NCBI GenBank assembly: GCA_002320035.1
Contig: DCJL01000032.1
Span: 1 to 64,000 of the forward strand
From: Clostridiales bacterium UBA1701
Lineage (GTDB): Bacteria > Bacillota > Clostridia > Oscillospirales > Oscillospiraceae
DNA length: 64,000 bases
Direction: 5' to 3'
A model generated the notes under the pieces. That model did not search any database. It was given only the letters and a program-made list of their open reading frames with translations, and had not been told where the DNA came from. The position numbers and the translations under genes were made by a program. How positions within the stretch are numbered: the first letter of the stretch is position 1; each line of letters begins with the position of its first letter. Below, one piece after another: positions 1-8,526 of this stretch.

Positions 1-130
1 CACACTTCATTGTAACACCTACAGGGTTTAACAATTACGAAATATAATTAGGCTTTTTTCTGAAACAAATTCCCTGTAATATAATAACTGCAAGCAGAGC
101 TTTTCATCTTTTTCATTTTATCCTCATAAG

Positions 131-175
131 GCAGAGCGGAATGGCGCAAAAACCATTCCGCTTTGTGCTGTCTGC
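131..175. other. Intergenic hairpin
   Basis: A perfect 10-bp inverted repeat (AGCGGAATGG at 135-144, CCATTCCGCT at 153-162) lies inside a longer imperfect stem. There is no clean T-run, so it may be a terminator for a gene left of the window or a processing stem. The first 259 bases hold no credible gene. Confidence 0.4.
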
Positions 176-179
176 CCTA

Positions 180-209
180 TTGACTGCGCCGGCAGAAAGG
201 GTGTAAAAT
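180..209 (+). promoter_or_regulatory. Sigma-A type promoter of the SDR gene
   Basis: TTGACT at 180-185 and TAAAAT at 204-209 are separated by 18 bp. They lie about 50 bp upstream of the SDR start codon, which has its own AAGGAG ribosome site at 249-254. Confidence 0.5.
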
Positions 210-259
210 CCACGGGAAAAGGTGAAAAAGAACAGGCTTCAGTGAGATAAGGAGATAAT

Positions 260-1051
260 ATGGAGAGAGTTGCCATTGTCACCGGCGGCAGCGGCGGCAT
301 AGGCCGCTGCACGGCCCAAAGCCTTTATAAAGCTGGCTGCCGGGTATATGAGTTTTCGAGAAGGGAAAATCCCGGACAGGGGATAATACATATAACGGCT
401 GATGTGACCGACGAAGCTCAGGTGAAAGCAGCCGTCGCTCAGGTTCTGCAAAGAGAAGGGCGGATCGATATCCTGGTAAATAATGCCGGCTTCGGGATAT
501 CGGGAGCTGCGGAGCTTACCGACAGCGCGGATTCTCATGCCCAGCTTGAACTGAATCTTTTCGGAATGGACAATGTGACCCGGGCGGTGCTGCCGGCCAT
601 GCGGGAACAGGGAAGGGGCAGAATTGTCTGCATGAGCTCCATCGCGGGGATCCTGCCCATCCCTTTCCAGCTCTGGTACTCTGTCAGCAAAGCCGCCATA
701 AATGCCTATGTGCTTGCGATGCAGAACGAGGTAAAGCCTTACGGCATTACGCTCTGCGCCGTCATGCCGGGCGATATTGCCTCGGGCTTTACTGCGGCAA
801 GGAAGAAATCTGCCGCCGACGAATCTGCCTACGGCGGGCGGGTGGCGCGTTCGGTTGCTCTTATGGAGCGGGACGAGCGCAGTGGAATGAGCCCAGAGGC
901 TGCCGGGGCCTTTGTGGCGAAAACAGCGCTGAAAAACGGTGGCAAACCCATGCTTGCGCTTGGTTTTTCTTATAAAGCCGCTGCCATGGCCGCAAAACTT
1001 CTGCCGCGGCGGACTTCAAACTGGCTGGTTGGCCGTATTTACGCGAAATAA
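260..1051 (+). CDS. SDR family NAD(P)-dependent oxidoreductase
   Basis: A classical short-chain dehydrogenase/reductase of 263 residues, the usual length for the family. The nucleotide-binding glycine motif TGGSGGIG is at residues 8-15, the NNAG motif at 74-77, and the catalytic Ser/Tyr/Lys set at about S127, Y140 and K144 (YSVSK). These residues predict an NAD(P)H-dependent carbonyl reductase or alcohol dehydrogenase in the cytoplasm. The substrate cannot be read from sequence. The ATG at 260 follows an AAGGAG site at good spacing. It stands alone and is followed by an MBL-fold gene about 100 bp away. Confidence 0.9.
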   Translation: MERVAIVTGGSGGIGRCTAQSLYKAGCRVYEFSRRENPGQGIIHITADVTDEAQVKAAVAQVLQREGRIDILVNNAGFGISGAAELTDSADSHAQLELNLFGMDNVTRAVLPAMREQGRGRIVCMSSIAGILPIPFQLWYSVSKAAINAYVLAMQNEVKPYGITLCAVMPGDIASGFTAARKKSAADESAYGGRVARSVALMERDERSGMSPEAAGAFVAKTALKNGGKPMLALGFSYKAAAMAAKLLPRRTSNWLVGRIYAK

Positions 1052-1152
1052 GGGCTTTTTTTCTTGCACGGCATGCAAAAAAGGGTTATTATACAGTTCG
1101 GTGCTGCGCTGGAGAAGCCCGGCTTTGATTTTTTCAAATAGAGAGGAAAGCA

Positions 1153-2133
1153 ATGACGCTCAACATCGCCGAAAATATCTGGGTATTTCCCATTGTTCTG
1201 CCGGACAATCCCCTGAAATGGCTCAATTGCTATGTGATAAAAGACAGGGAGGGCGGCAGGGACCTGATTATAGACAGCGGCTTTAACCAGCCAGCCTGCC
1301 TTTCCGACCTGCTTTCGGGCATGGAGGAGCTGGGTCTTAGGCCGGAGAACACAGATGTTTTCTTTACCCATGCCCATGCCGACCATACCGGCAATGCCGC
1401 CGCGCTTCGAAAGATGGGCTGCCGGCTCATGATGGGCAGGATCGATTATGAATACATGCGCTCCGCCCCCTGGGAAAGAGGGCTCCGCCACAAGGGGGAG
1501 GAGGGGGTGCCCGAAAAGATGCTTCAGGAGATCAACTCAAAAAGTGCCGGCGACTGGCTCATGTCCGCCCCTTTTGAGGCGGAGCTTCTTGAAGAAGGGG
1601 ATTGCCTCAAGTATGGCGGACATAAACTTCGCTGTATCCTGACTCCCGGGCATACTCCCGGCCATCTCTGCCTTTATGACAAGGAGCACAGGCTCATGTT
1701 CAGCGGCGACCATGTGCTGTTTGACATTACGCCCAATATCGCCGCCGCAGATTTTGAAGATGATATTCTGGGCAGTTATATGGACAGCCTTTTAAAAATT
1801 CAGCTTTATCCAGTGGAGCTGACTCTGCCGGCACACAGAACCACGGGGGAGATAAGCTTCAGCCGGCGTGTTGATGAGCTGTACCGGCACCATCTTGAAA
1901 GGCTCTCGGAAGCGGAGCGGATTGTCAGCGAAAATCCTGGCATAAGCTGCTATGATCTGGCAGGGCATATGTCCTGGGCGATCCGGGCTGACAGTTGGGA
2001 GAATTTCCCGGTCGGGCAGAAATGGTTTGCCACGGGAGAGGCGCTGGCCCATCTTATCTATCTTGTCCGCCGGGGCCGTGTTGAGCGGAGGATTGACGCC
2101 TCCGGCGTTGCCCGATACAGAAAATTGAGCTAG
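1153..2133 (+). CDS. MBL-fold metallo-hydrolase
   Basis: A metallo-beta-lactamase-fold hydrolase of 326 residues. The metal ligands are visible as THAHADH at 72-78 (HxHxDH), a His in TPGHTPGH near 167, and Asp/His in SGDH near 186-187. The C-terminal extension after about residue 220, with a winged-helix-like segment, matches the GloB/LACTB2-type branch. That branch includes thioesterases, glyoxalase II-like enzymes and RNA hydrolases. The substrate is unknown. AGAGGAAAG precedes the ATG. It is probably followed by the terminator at 2141-2168. Confidence 0.88.
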   Translation: MTLNIAENIWVFPIVLPDNPLKWLNCYVIKDREGGRDLIIDSGFNQPACLSDLLSGMEELGLRPENTDVFFTHAHADHTGNAAALRKMGCRLMMGRIDYEYMRSAPWERGLRHKGEEGVPEKMLQEINSKSAGDWLMSAPFEAELLEEGDCLKYGGHKLRCILTPGHTPGHLCLYDKEHRLMFSGDHVLFDITPNIAAADFEDDILGSYMDSLLKIQLYPVELTLPAHRTTGEISFSRRVDELYRHHLERLSEAERIVSENPGISCYDLAGHMSWAIRADSWENFPVGQKWFATGEALAHLIYLVRRGRVERRIDASGVARYRKLS

Positions 2134-2140
2134 CGCATGC

Positions 2141-2168
2141 GCCCCGCCTGAACCGGACGGGGCCTTTT
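2141..2168 (+). terminator. Rho-independent terminator after MBL hydrolase
   Basis: GCCCCG (2141-2146) pairs with CGGGGC (2158-2163) and is followed by CTTTTC, eight bases after the stop codon. Confidence 0.55.
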
Positions 2169-2244
2169 CGGGGGCGGTAAGAGAAAAAGGTCTTGCCCTT
2201 TTATGCGGAATGAGGCTTTAATTAATTCTTAGCAGCTTTTCCCC

Positions 2245-2273
2245 TTGTTAAAAGGGCATGGCTGTGCTATAAT
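2245..2273 (+). promoter_or_regulatory. Sigma-A type promoter of small export protein gene
   Basis: TTGTTA (2245-2250), a 17-bp spacer and a perfect TATAAT (2268-2273). The -10 lies 34 bp upstream of the chosen ATG at 2307, whereas the ATG at 2289 would leave almost no leader. Confidence 0.7.
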
Positions 2274-2306
2274 CCTCCCCGAATTCAAATGATTCGGAGA
2301 AGATTT

Positions 2307-2786
2307 ATGATATCCTGGCTCACCGGAACGACCCTCGGCAAATTGATCAGCACTTTTTTCATCTCCATGGTGCCCGTGGTGGAGCTGCGCCTGGGACTGC
2401 CCTACGGTATCGCCCTGGGCCTTGACTATCCGCTGGCGCTTCTGGCGGCCCTCATTGGCAACATGGTGCCGGTTCCTTTTATAATAGTATATATCCGCCG
2501 TATTTTTATCTGGATCCGCCGGCATTGGGAACGGTTGGACGGTTTTATCACAAAGCTCGAGAACAAGGCCCACCTGAAAGGGGAGACCGTGCGCAAATAC
2601 GGTCCCCTGGGACTTCTTATCTTTGTTGCCATCCCGCTGCCCGGCACCGGGGCCTGGACCGGGGCCTTGATCGCGGCGCTGCTGGATATGCGCCTGAAGC
2701 ACGCGGTGCCCAGCATTTTTCTGGGCGTCTGCATTGCTGCCGGCATTATGACTGCCCTGACCTTCGGCGTGATCCACATTGTTTGA
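2307..2786 (+). CDS. Small multi-drug export family membrane protein (COG2426)
   Basis: An integral membrane protein of 159 residues with several hydrophobic segments and the family-typical stretch VPVVELRLGLPYGIALG near the N terminus. It also has the PLPGTGAWTGALIAALL segment that recurs in COG2426 proteins. The family is called small multi-drug export protein, but transport function is poorly established. The ATG at 2307 has GGAGA seven bases upstream and fits the promoter, so the in-frame ATG at 2289 is less likely. Confidence 0.82.
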   Translation: MISWLTGTTLGKLISTFFISMVPVVELRLGLPYGIALGLDYPLALLAALIGNMVPVPFIIVYIRRIFIWIRRHWERLDGFITKLENKAHLKGETVRKYGPLGLLIFVAIPLPGTGAWTGALIAALLDMRLKHAVPSIFLGVCIAAGIMTALTFGVIHIV

Positions 2787-2803
2787 AAATATCGTAAGAC
2801 AGG

Positions 2804-2835
2804 GAGCCCCCGCAGCCGTATGGCTGCGGGGGCTC
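2804..2835. terminator. Strong GC hairpin between convergent genes
   Basis: A perfect 14-bp stem (2804-2817 with 2822-2835) around a GTAT loop. It sits between the convergent export gene and the lipoprotein gene. There is no long T-run on either side, so it may terminate in both directions with modest efficiency. Confidence 0.5.
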
Positions 2836-2883
2836 AGCTTGTCAAAAAAGCCTATGACGGACTTTCTTGACTGCGCTTTCGTC

Positions 2884-3261
2884 TTATCCCTTGTATTTTG
2901 TAAACTGAGCCTCGCGGTTGGCTTCTTTCAAAGTGAGAATGTCGCTGTCAATGAGGTACTCAAAAGCATAGGACTGGCCATCTTCTCGGGTTATAGTAAT
3001 CCGGCCGTCGGAAAGGGAATAGCTGAAGGGCATTTCGTCTCCGCTCTGCCCATCCCGGACGAGAACATTTTTCCCGCTCAGATCCTCGTTGAAATAAAGC
3101 AGAATGTAATTATCCTCCGGGGCTGTGCTCACACCCTCCGTTAACCCCAGCACAGACAGCTCCGCTTTCCAGCAGCCCGCAATTTCATTTTTTGCCCCGC
3201 AGGCGGCAAGGAGAGGCAGCACACACAAAAACAGGACAGAGGCGATTGTTTTTCTGAACAT
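2884..3261 (-). CDS. Predicted lipoprotein, function unknown
   Basis: A protein of 125 residues with a lipoprotein signal: Lys/Arg start, hydrophobic core, then LLAAC with the lipidated Cys at residue 21. The mature part is about 100 residues, beta-rich in appearance, with a segment resembling small extracellular beta domains that measure size or stability (GRITITREDGQSYAFEY). The function is unknown. AAAGGAG sits seven bases before the ATG. It follows the RlmD-type gene on the same strand at 44 bp, but a hairpin overlapping that gene's stop may separate them. Confidence 0.75.
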   Translation of the reverse strand: MFRKTIASVLFLCVLPLLAACGAKNEIAGCWKAELSVLGLTEGVSTAPEDNYILLYFNEDLSGKNVLVRDGQSGDEMPFSYSLSDGRITITREDGQSYAFEYLIDSDILTLKEANREAQFTKYKG

Positions 3262-3305
3262 GGCGGAACTCCTTTTTTATCTTGTTTTATCAAACCCGCC
3301 GCAGC

Positions 3306-4475
3306 TCATCGGCGGGGCTTTTCCGCAAGCTCCAGCAGGACCACAGCTTCAATATGATTTGTAAAGGGGAACATGTCGACCGGCTGGATGCGGCGCACAC
3401 GGAAGCCGCCCTTTATAAGCATATCCAGGTCCCGGCGAAGGGTTTCCGGGCTGCATGACACATAGACCACCCGCCTGGGGGCGGATTTTATCAGGGAGGA
3501 GATAAAGCGCTCGTCGCTCCCGGCACGGGGCGGGTCCATGAAGACCACGTCGGGCTTGATACCGTCTGCCGCCATCTGTTCCATATATTTGCCTGCGTCT
3601 CCGGCGGTGAACCAGCAGTTTTTGAGGCCGTTGAGCCGTGCGTTGGCAATAGCGTCCTTCACTGCGTCCCGGTTGCGCTCTACGCCGACGATCTGTTTTG
3701 CCCGGTCTGCGGCGGTGATGCCGATGGTGCCGATGCCGCAGTAGGCGTCCAACACGGTTTCTTTCCCCGTGAGGGCGGCAAATTCCACCGCCTTTGCATA
3801 CAGGGCCTGGGTCTGCACGGGGTTAATCTGATAAAAGGATTTGGCGGAGATACGGAAGCGCTTGCCGCAGAGAATGTCCTCTATATACCCGCTGCCGTAA
3901 ATGATCTTTTCCCGGCTTCCAAGTACTACGGGGGTAAAGCGGTCATTTATATTCAGGATAACCGTGCATATCTCAGGATGCAGCGCCAGCAGTTTTTTCA
4001 GAAAGGGCTTCTGGAGCTGGAATATGGGCGAGGCCGCCACAAGGACCACCATTACCTGGCCTGTCTGAAAGCCCCGCTTTACAAGCACATGGCGCAGCCA
4101 GCCGCTGCCGTTTCGCTCGTCAAAGACCTGTATCTTAAAATCGGGAAGCATGGCCCGGATATCCCGGATTATCCCGTCGGCAGTCTCGTCCTCTATCATG
4201 CACTCGTCCACCGGCACGACGGCATGGCTGCCTGGCTGATAGATGCCGGAGACGATGCGCCGCCTGCTGTCCAGCGCGAAGGCCGCGTGGACTTTATTCC
4301 GGTAGTGCAGGGGAGTATCCATGCCGATAATATCCTCAACATGGCCGAATTCCCCCAGCAGCGCCACGGCACGCCGCTGTTTCAGAAGAAGCTGCTCGGG
4401 ATAGGGCAGGTTCTGGAGCTGACAGCCGCCGCATTTTTTGTGCAGGGCGCAGGGGGAGGATTTGTTTTCACGCAT
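3306..4475 (-). CDS. rlmD: 23S rRNA (uracil-C5)-methyltransferase, RlmD/RumA family
   Basis: A SAM-dependent RNA uracil-5-methyltransferase of 389 residues. The N-terminal cysteines CALHKKCGGC should bind a 4Fe-4S cluster with a later Cys. A SAM motif VLDAYCGIGTIGITAA, the FMDPPRAGSD motif and the catalytic Cys in YVSCSPETL (about residue 341) follow. The TRAM domain is short or absent. In Firmicutes a single enzyme often methylates both 23S positions 747 and 1939 (RlmCD), so the exact target is inferred. The ATG at 4475 is preferred because GAGGTG lies six bases upstream. The GTG at 4484 would overlap that ribosome site. Confidence 0.88.
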   Translation of the reverse strand: MRENKSSPCALHKKCGGCQLQNLPYPEQLLLKQRRAVALLGEFGHVEDIIGMDTPLHYRNKVHAAFALDSRRRIVSGIYQPGSHAVVPVDECMIEDETADGIIRDIRAMLPDFKIQVFDERNGSGWLRHVLVKRGFQTGQVMVVLVAASPIFQLQKPFLKKLLALHPEICTVILNINDRFTPVVLGSREKIIYGSGYIEDILCGKRFRISAKSFYQINPVQTQALYAKAVEFAALTGKETVLDAYCGIGTIGITAADRAKQIVGVERNRDAVKDAIANARLNGLKNCWFTAGDAGKYMEQMAADGIKPDVVFMDPPRAGSDERFISSLIKSAPRRVVYVSCSPETLRRDLDMLIKGGFRVRRIQPVDMFPFTNHIEAVVLLELAEKPRR

Positions 4476-4495
4476 CGACAACACCTCTTTTTTTC

Positions 4496-4523
4496 ATCTT
4501 ACCATAGTTTTGCCCGTTTGCAA
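4496..4523 (-). promoter_or_regulatory. Weak promoter of RlmD-type gene
   Basis: On the minus strand TTGCAA (4523-4518), a 16-bp spacer and TAAGAT (4501-4496) precede the gene's start by about 20 bp. Confidence 0.4.
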
Positions 4524-4580
4524 AGCGGCACAGATGTGCTAAAATAATGACTGCTGAATAAACTGCAAAGCGGTTTGTTC

Positions 4581-4798
4581 ACCCGGCGTATGCCGCGAAA
4601 TTCCATAAAACGGCGCTTTTAACCGTTTTTATGGAATTCCGTCATTGTTAGAATGCGTATTTCCCTCGGCGTGGCCCACCACGCCAAGGGAAGGCGCAAG
4701 GTTTTTCTCGACTTTTCGCAAAATCCTGCACTTGAACAAAGCCACTTGGCCTTGAAAGCCACAGCTTTCAAGGCTTGCGGCTTTGTTCAGTACGCATT
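4581..4798. repeat. Nested-hairpin intergenic element
   Basis: A 345-base gap without a gene is packed with inverted repeats. CGGC/GCCG lies at 4584-4595. AATTCCATAAAACGG (4599-4613) pairs with 4623-4638 with one bulge. CCCTCGGCGTGG pairs with CCACGCCAAGGG (4663-4690). GAACAAAGCC pairs with GGCTTTGTTC (4733-4788), enclosing CCTTGAAAGC/GCTTTCAAGG. AATGCGTA (4652-4659) pairs with TACGCATT (4791-4798) and closes the right half into one multi-branched structure. It could be a non-coding RNA or a REP/MITE-like dispersed element. No second copy was noticed in this window. Confidence 0.55.
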
Positions 4799-4829
4799 AA
4801 AATAGACGAAAAGATTTTTGGAGCCTGAA

Positions 4830-5465
4830 ATGGAAATCATTTATCTCGATAAAAGCCTTATCGTCTGCGTCAAGCCCGCCGGCGTCCTCTCCACGGACGA
4901 GCCAGGGGGCCTTCCGGCGCTTTTGCGCCGGCAGTTGGGGGATGAAAATGGGGATATCCGCACGGTGCACCGGCTGGACAGAGTGGTAAGCGGGCTCATG
5001 GTCCTGGCCCGAAGCGCCGAAGCCGCCTCGGCGCTTTCCAGGCAGATCCGCGAGGGGATGTTTGAAAAGGAATATCTGGCTGTGGCCCATGGGCAGGCGG
5101 AGGAAAAGGGGCGCATGGAGGACCTGATGTACAGGGACAAGGCCCGGAAAATGTCCTTTGTTACGGCCCAGCCCGGTAAAGGCGTGCAGGAGGCGAGGCT
5201 GGAGTATGAGCGGCTTGATGCGGCGGAAGGCTTCAGCCTTGTGCGTGTGCGTCTGCTCACCGGGCGCACGCACCAGATCCGCTGCCAGTTCGCTTCCCGC
5301 GGTCTGCCGCTGGCAGGGGAGAGGAAGTACAGCGGCCTTGAGGATGCTTGCCCCCTGGCCCTTTTTTCCCATTTTCTGTCCTTTCTGCACCCGGACACCG
5401 GGGAGCCGGCTCATTTCCGGGTTTTTCCGCCGAAGGAATATCCCTGGGATATTTTTAACTATTAA
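4830..5465 (+). CDS. RluA-family pseudouridine synthase
   Basis: A pseudouridine synthase of 211 residues. The catalytic aspartate is in the HRLD motif (D50), followed by the conserved GLMVLA segment, and the RTHQIRCQFASRGLPLAGE motif is near residue 150. No N-terminal S4 domain is present, so it resembles the short RluA/TruC-like branch acting on rRNA or tRNA. The target is undetermined. The ATG at 4830 has TTGGAG at proper distance. The TTG at 4818 lies upstream of that site and is unlikely. Confidence 0.87.
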   Translation: MEIIYLDKSLIVCVKPAGVLSTDEPGGLPALLRRQLGDENGDIRTVHRLDRVVSGLMVLARSAEAASALSRQIREGMFEKEYLAVAHGQAEEKGRMEDLMYRDKARKMSFVTAQPGKGVQEARLEYERLDAAEGFSLVRVRLLTGRTHQIRCQFASRGLPLAGERKYSGLEDACPLALFSHFLSFLHPDTGEPAHFRVFPPKEYPWDIFNY

Positions 5466-5491
5466 TAAAATATAAACTTGTATTAAACAGC

Positions 5492-5520
5492 TTGCAAAGG
5501 GGGAGAATAGACCCTATAAT
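5492..5520 (+). promoter_or_regulatory. Sigma-A type promoter of plsY
   Basis: TTGCAA (5492-5497), a 17-bp spacer and a perfect TATAAT (5515-5520), about 50 bp before the plsY start. Confidence 0.7.
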
Positions 5521-5568
5521 AAGCTTAAAAGTTTTGTAGTTTTTACCAGTTGCTCATTGGAGGTATAA

Positions 5569-6192
5569 ATGGAAATTTATAAATACATTCTTGTCGCTTC
5601 CGCCGGGTATTTGCTGGGCTCTCTGAGCATGTCCATCATTCTTTCCCGGGCTGTTTTGGGCGAGGATGTGCGCCGAAAGGGCAGCGGAAACGCCGGGGCT
5701 ACCAATATGGCCCGGGTATACGGGCTCAAGGCCGGGGCGCTGACTCTGGGGGGAGATGTACTCAAAGCCTCCCTCTCCATGCTCATCGGCTGGTTGCTGC
5801 TGGGCGATGTGGGTCTTGCGCTGGGTGGTATTGCAAGCCTTGTGGGGCATTGTTTCCCTGTTTATTATAATTTCCGGGGCGGCAAGGGTGTCTCCGTGGG
5901 CGCGGCCGTGGCTCTGGCTATTGACTGGCGGGTGTTCCTGTCCATTGTGCTGGTATTCGCGTTGGCGGCTTTTCTGTCGAAGAAGGTTTCCCTTGGCTCT
6001 GTCTGCGCCGCCGTAGCCATTTCTATTACTTCCCTGATTTTCCAGGTCAGCACACCCAAGCTGATTCTTGCGGTTTTCGGCATGCTTCTCGTGGTGTTCC
6101 AGCACAGGGAGAACATAAAGCGCCTTATCAACGGCACGGAGCCGGACTTCAAGCCCGCAAAGCCCCCGGTCAAGGACAATATAGAGACTTGA
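5569..6192 (+). CDS. plsY: Glycerol-3-phosphate acyltransferase PlsY
   Basis: A membrane acyltransferase of 207 residues that moves an acyl group from acyl-phosphate to glycerol 3-phosphate, the first step of phospholipid synthesis. The PlsY signature GSGNAGATN is at 38-46, and the glycine-rich loop NFRGGKGVSVG is near 101-111. Five or more hydrophobic helices and a charged C-terminal tail are visible. GGAGG precedes the ATG. It is monocistronic, with its own promoter and a bidirectional terminator at 6218-6257. Confidence 0.95.
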   Translation: MEIYKYILVASAGYLLGSLSMSIILSRAVLGEDVRRKGSGNAGATNMARVYGLKAGALTLGGDVLKASLSMLIGWLLLGDVGLALGGIASLVGHCFPVYYNFRGGKGVSVGAAVALAIDWRVFLSIVLVFALAAFLSKKVSLGSVCAAVAISITSLIFQVSTPKLILAVFGMLLVVFQHRENIKRLINGTEPDFKPAKPPVKDNIET

Positions 6193-6217
6193 TCCGACAG
6201 CTGGTTTCCGGCAGTTT

Positions 6218-6257
6218 AAAATCCCCATGACGCAGGGTTCCGCGCCATGGGGATTTT
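6218..6257. terminator. Bidirectional rho-independent terminator
   Basis: AAAATCCCCATG (6218-6229) pairs perfectly with CATGGGGATTTT (6246-6257), giving an A-run and a T-run on opposite sides. It serves plsY on the plus strand and the gene remnant on the minus strand. Confidence 0.8.
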
Positions 6258-6279
6258 CCATTAATCTATCAGAGAGAGA

Positions 6280-6669
6280 TCAGACGGCTGCCTTCGCCGC
6301 GTCCGTCCTGGCCGGGGCAAGGGAGACAATGGCGTGGGCCGCGGCGGCCGCCGCCAGTATTCCGCCTAACGCGAGAGTCAGCGCCGCCAGGGTGGAGCCT
6401 GCGACAATGGACAGCTCCGTTCCTGCCATGAGCGCCGCCGCTACTGCGGCCCCGGCTGCAAGCGCCGCCGGAACGGACACGATCCCGGCGATTTTCCGCC
6501 TGCCCTGAAGCCCGAGAACGCCTGCGGCATTTTTATATACGAATAAAACGGCTGTTATATAAAGATAAATAATATTATCCGTTAATACAGTTTGATATGC
6601 CGGGGTGGTTTGAAAGGTAAGCGCTCCGGGGCCCGGAGCATGAGCCCCGGAGGCTTCGTTTGGTATGGA
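6280..6669 (-). pseudogene. Remnant of C-terminal membrane domain of the neighbouring heptad-repeat protein
   Basis: The last 66 codons from a GTG at 6480 encode a hydrophobic segment with the block ALAAGAAVAAALMAGTELS, which is nearly identical to the last membrane segments of the protein encoded at 6681-8477. The open frame continues upstream to 6669 without any ATG or a ribosome site. Similarity to the full protein begins around 6530, where NAAGVLGLQGRRK resembles AAGIMGLAGKAK. I read it as a tandem partial duplication that kept only the 3' end. Expression of a 66-residue membrane peptide from the GTG cannot be excluded. Confidence 0.65.
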
Positions 6670-6680
6670 TTATGCCGTGC

Positions 6681-8477
6681 TCAAGCTGCAGTTTTGGATG
6701 GCGCGAGAGCCGCTATGGCCTGAGCAATCGATGCCGCCGTGAGTACCCCTCCGGCAGCCAGGGCAAGCGGGCCCGTTGTGGAGCCCGCAGCGGCGGAGAG
6801 CTCGGTCCCTGCCATGAGGGCCGCCGCCACAGCCGCGCCCGCTGCCAGAGCGGCGATAACAGCCAGCACGCCGGAGCCCTTTGCCTTGCCGGCAAGCCCC
6901 ATTATGCCCGCTGCCAGAGCCAGCACAGAACCCAGCAGGGCCAGCGCCGCGGCGATGGCTCTGTTCGTCAGCTCTCTGGTGACGGCGGCGCCGTTCTCGC
7001 CGGAAAATTCCCGGCCCACGGCCACAGCCTCAAGACCCTTTTCCATGTCAAGGTCGGTGTCATTTTTCATGTAGCTGAAGTCCTCGCCCAGGCGCTCGGC
7101 AATGCTGACAAGCCCTGCATAGGTCTCTGTGCCCTTTAGGGTTTCAAGGCCTGCAATGACCTGCTCGCGGCCGGACTCAAATTCATCAAGTTTTGCCTTG
7201 CCCTCAGACAACTGCTTTTCTGCGGCTTCAAGCGTTTTCTTGCCCTCAGCCAGAGTTTTTCCGGCCTCCTCAAGTGTTTTCTTACCCTCAGCCAGCTGTA
7301 CGGCGCCATCGTCAAGCTTTGCCTTGCCGGCATTATACTCGGCATAGCCCGCATCCAGCGCCTTCTTGGCGGCGTCCAGTTCCGCCTTTCCGGCGTCATA
7401 CTGGGCCTGAAGCCCGTCATTTCCCCCTACAAGGCCGTTGGCAAGGCCCGTGAGCTGCGTCATGGTGCCGTTGAATGTGGGATAGTCCATGCCGGGGAGT
7501 GCGGCAACCGCCGCACTGAGCGCAGCGGCGTCCATGCCGCTGGCGGCGGTCACCTTGGCGGCAAGCTCCTCATTGCTCAGAATGCCGTTTACGGCGGCGG
7601 CCGTCCCGGCGGCAAGCTCCTGCTGGCCCTGGGCGAGGGCAGCGGGAACGCCTGCAAGCTGGCTGACACCCTGGAGGCTCACTTCCATTTCAGCCTTGCT
7701 GGGTTTCCCGGCCAGAGCGGCGCTGAGTGTTTCTATCCCGGTGTTTACCTGAGCAAGCTGAGCGATGAGCTGAGAGGCATCTCCGCCCGCCGCCTCCGTG
7801 GCTTTGATTGCGGCCTCAAGCTGTGTCTTTTGCGCCTGCAGCTGCTCAAGCTGATTGTGGTAGCCGATGCCGGCCTCAAGACTTGCCTTTGTGGTATCTA
7901 TGGCGGCGTCATAGGCGGCGATGACGGCTGGGTCTGCAGATGGAGAGGGTAAGGAAGTGCCGGATTTTGCGGCAAGGGCCTGAAAACCGAGAAGTCCTTC
8001 GTATCCGGCTTTCCAGTTGGCATAGCCGCTGTTGATGCTGCTGAGACCGTTCAGCAGGGTGCCGGCCTGGGTAAGCGCCGCGGCGCCCGCGTCATATTTT
8101 GCCTGACCCTCGGCAAGCTGTGTTTTGGCTGCCTGAAGCTTGGCAAGGCCCGCGTCGTACTCGGCCTGCTTTTCTTTAAGAGTCTGGACTCCGGCGTCAT
8201 ATTCCTTCTGCCCGTCCTCTATCTGCTTCTTTCCGGCCTCATAGTCCTTGAGCCCCGTCTCATAGGCCTCGCGTCCCTCGAGATAGGCTGCTTCATTTTC
8301 CTTGAGTGTGTTCAGACCCTCCTCAAGCTTTGCCAGGTTGGCGTCGGACTCCTCGCCCTTTGCCTCCCAGTAGGCTTTGCAGTCCATAACGTCCCCAAGG
8401 GTGATGCCCCCACCCACGAGGCCGAACAGGGCTGCGAGAATCAGAATCACGCTCAGCGCTTTAACCGATTTCTTCAT
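6681..8477 (-). CDS. Membrane-anchored coiled-coil protein with xxxLxxG heptad repeats
   Basis: A protein of 598 residues. One N-terminal membrane segment (about 8-28) is followed by some 450 residues dominated by Leu/Gly/Ala heptads such as KLDDGAVQLAEGKKTLEE, the xxxLxxG pattern seen in YhgE/Pip and some MMPL exporters. Three hydrophobic helices lie at the C terminus. A long extracytoplasmic coiled coil held to the membrane at both ends is predicted. The function is unknown. The ATG at 8477 has GGGAGGAGA directly upstream, so the longer frame to 8531 is not used. A degraded copy of its tail follows at 6280-6669. Confidence 0.8.
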   Translation of the reverse strand: MKKSVKALSVILILAALFGLVGGGITLGDVMDCKAYWEAKGEESDANLAKLEEGLNTLKENEAAYLEGREAYETGLKDYEAGKKQIEDGQKEYDAGVQTLKEKQAEYDAGLAKLQAAKTQLAEGQAKYDAGAAALTQAGTLLNGLSSINSGYANWKAGYEGLLGFQALAAKSGTSLPSPSADPAVIAAYDAAIDTTKASLEAGIGYHNQLEQLQAQKTQLEAAIKATEAAGGDASQLIAQLAQVNTGIETLSAALAGKPSKAEMEVSLQGVSQLAGVPAALAQGQQELAAGTAAAVNGILSNEELAAKVTAASGMDAAALSAAVAALPGMDYPTFNGTMTQLTGLANGLVGGNDGLQAQYDAGKAELDAAKKALDAGYAEYNAGKAKLDDGAVQLAEGKKTLEEAGKTLAEGKKTLEAAEKQLSEGKAKLDEFESGREQVIAGLETLKGTETYAGLVSIAERLGEDFSYMKNDTDLDMEKGLEAVAVGREFSGENGAAVTRELTNRAIAAALALLGSVLALAAGIMGLAGKAKGSGVLAVIAALAAGAAVAAALMAGTELSAAAGSTTGPLALAAGGVLTAASIAQAIAALAPSKTAA

Positions 8478-8526
8478 GTTTCTCCTCCCAATATAAAATG
8501 TTGATTTCGCTAAAGCGACTGTAATG

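Noticed and set aside
5554..6261. A 235-codon minus-strand frame opposite plsY
   Set aside because: plsY is unmistakable on the plus strand, and the opposite frame has no signals.
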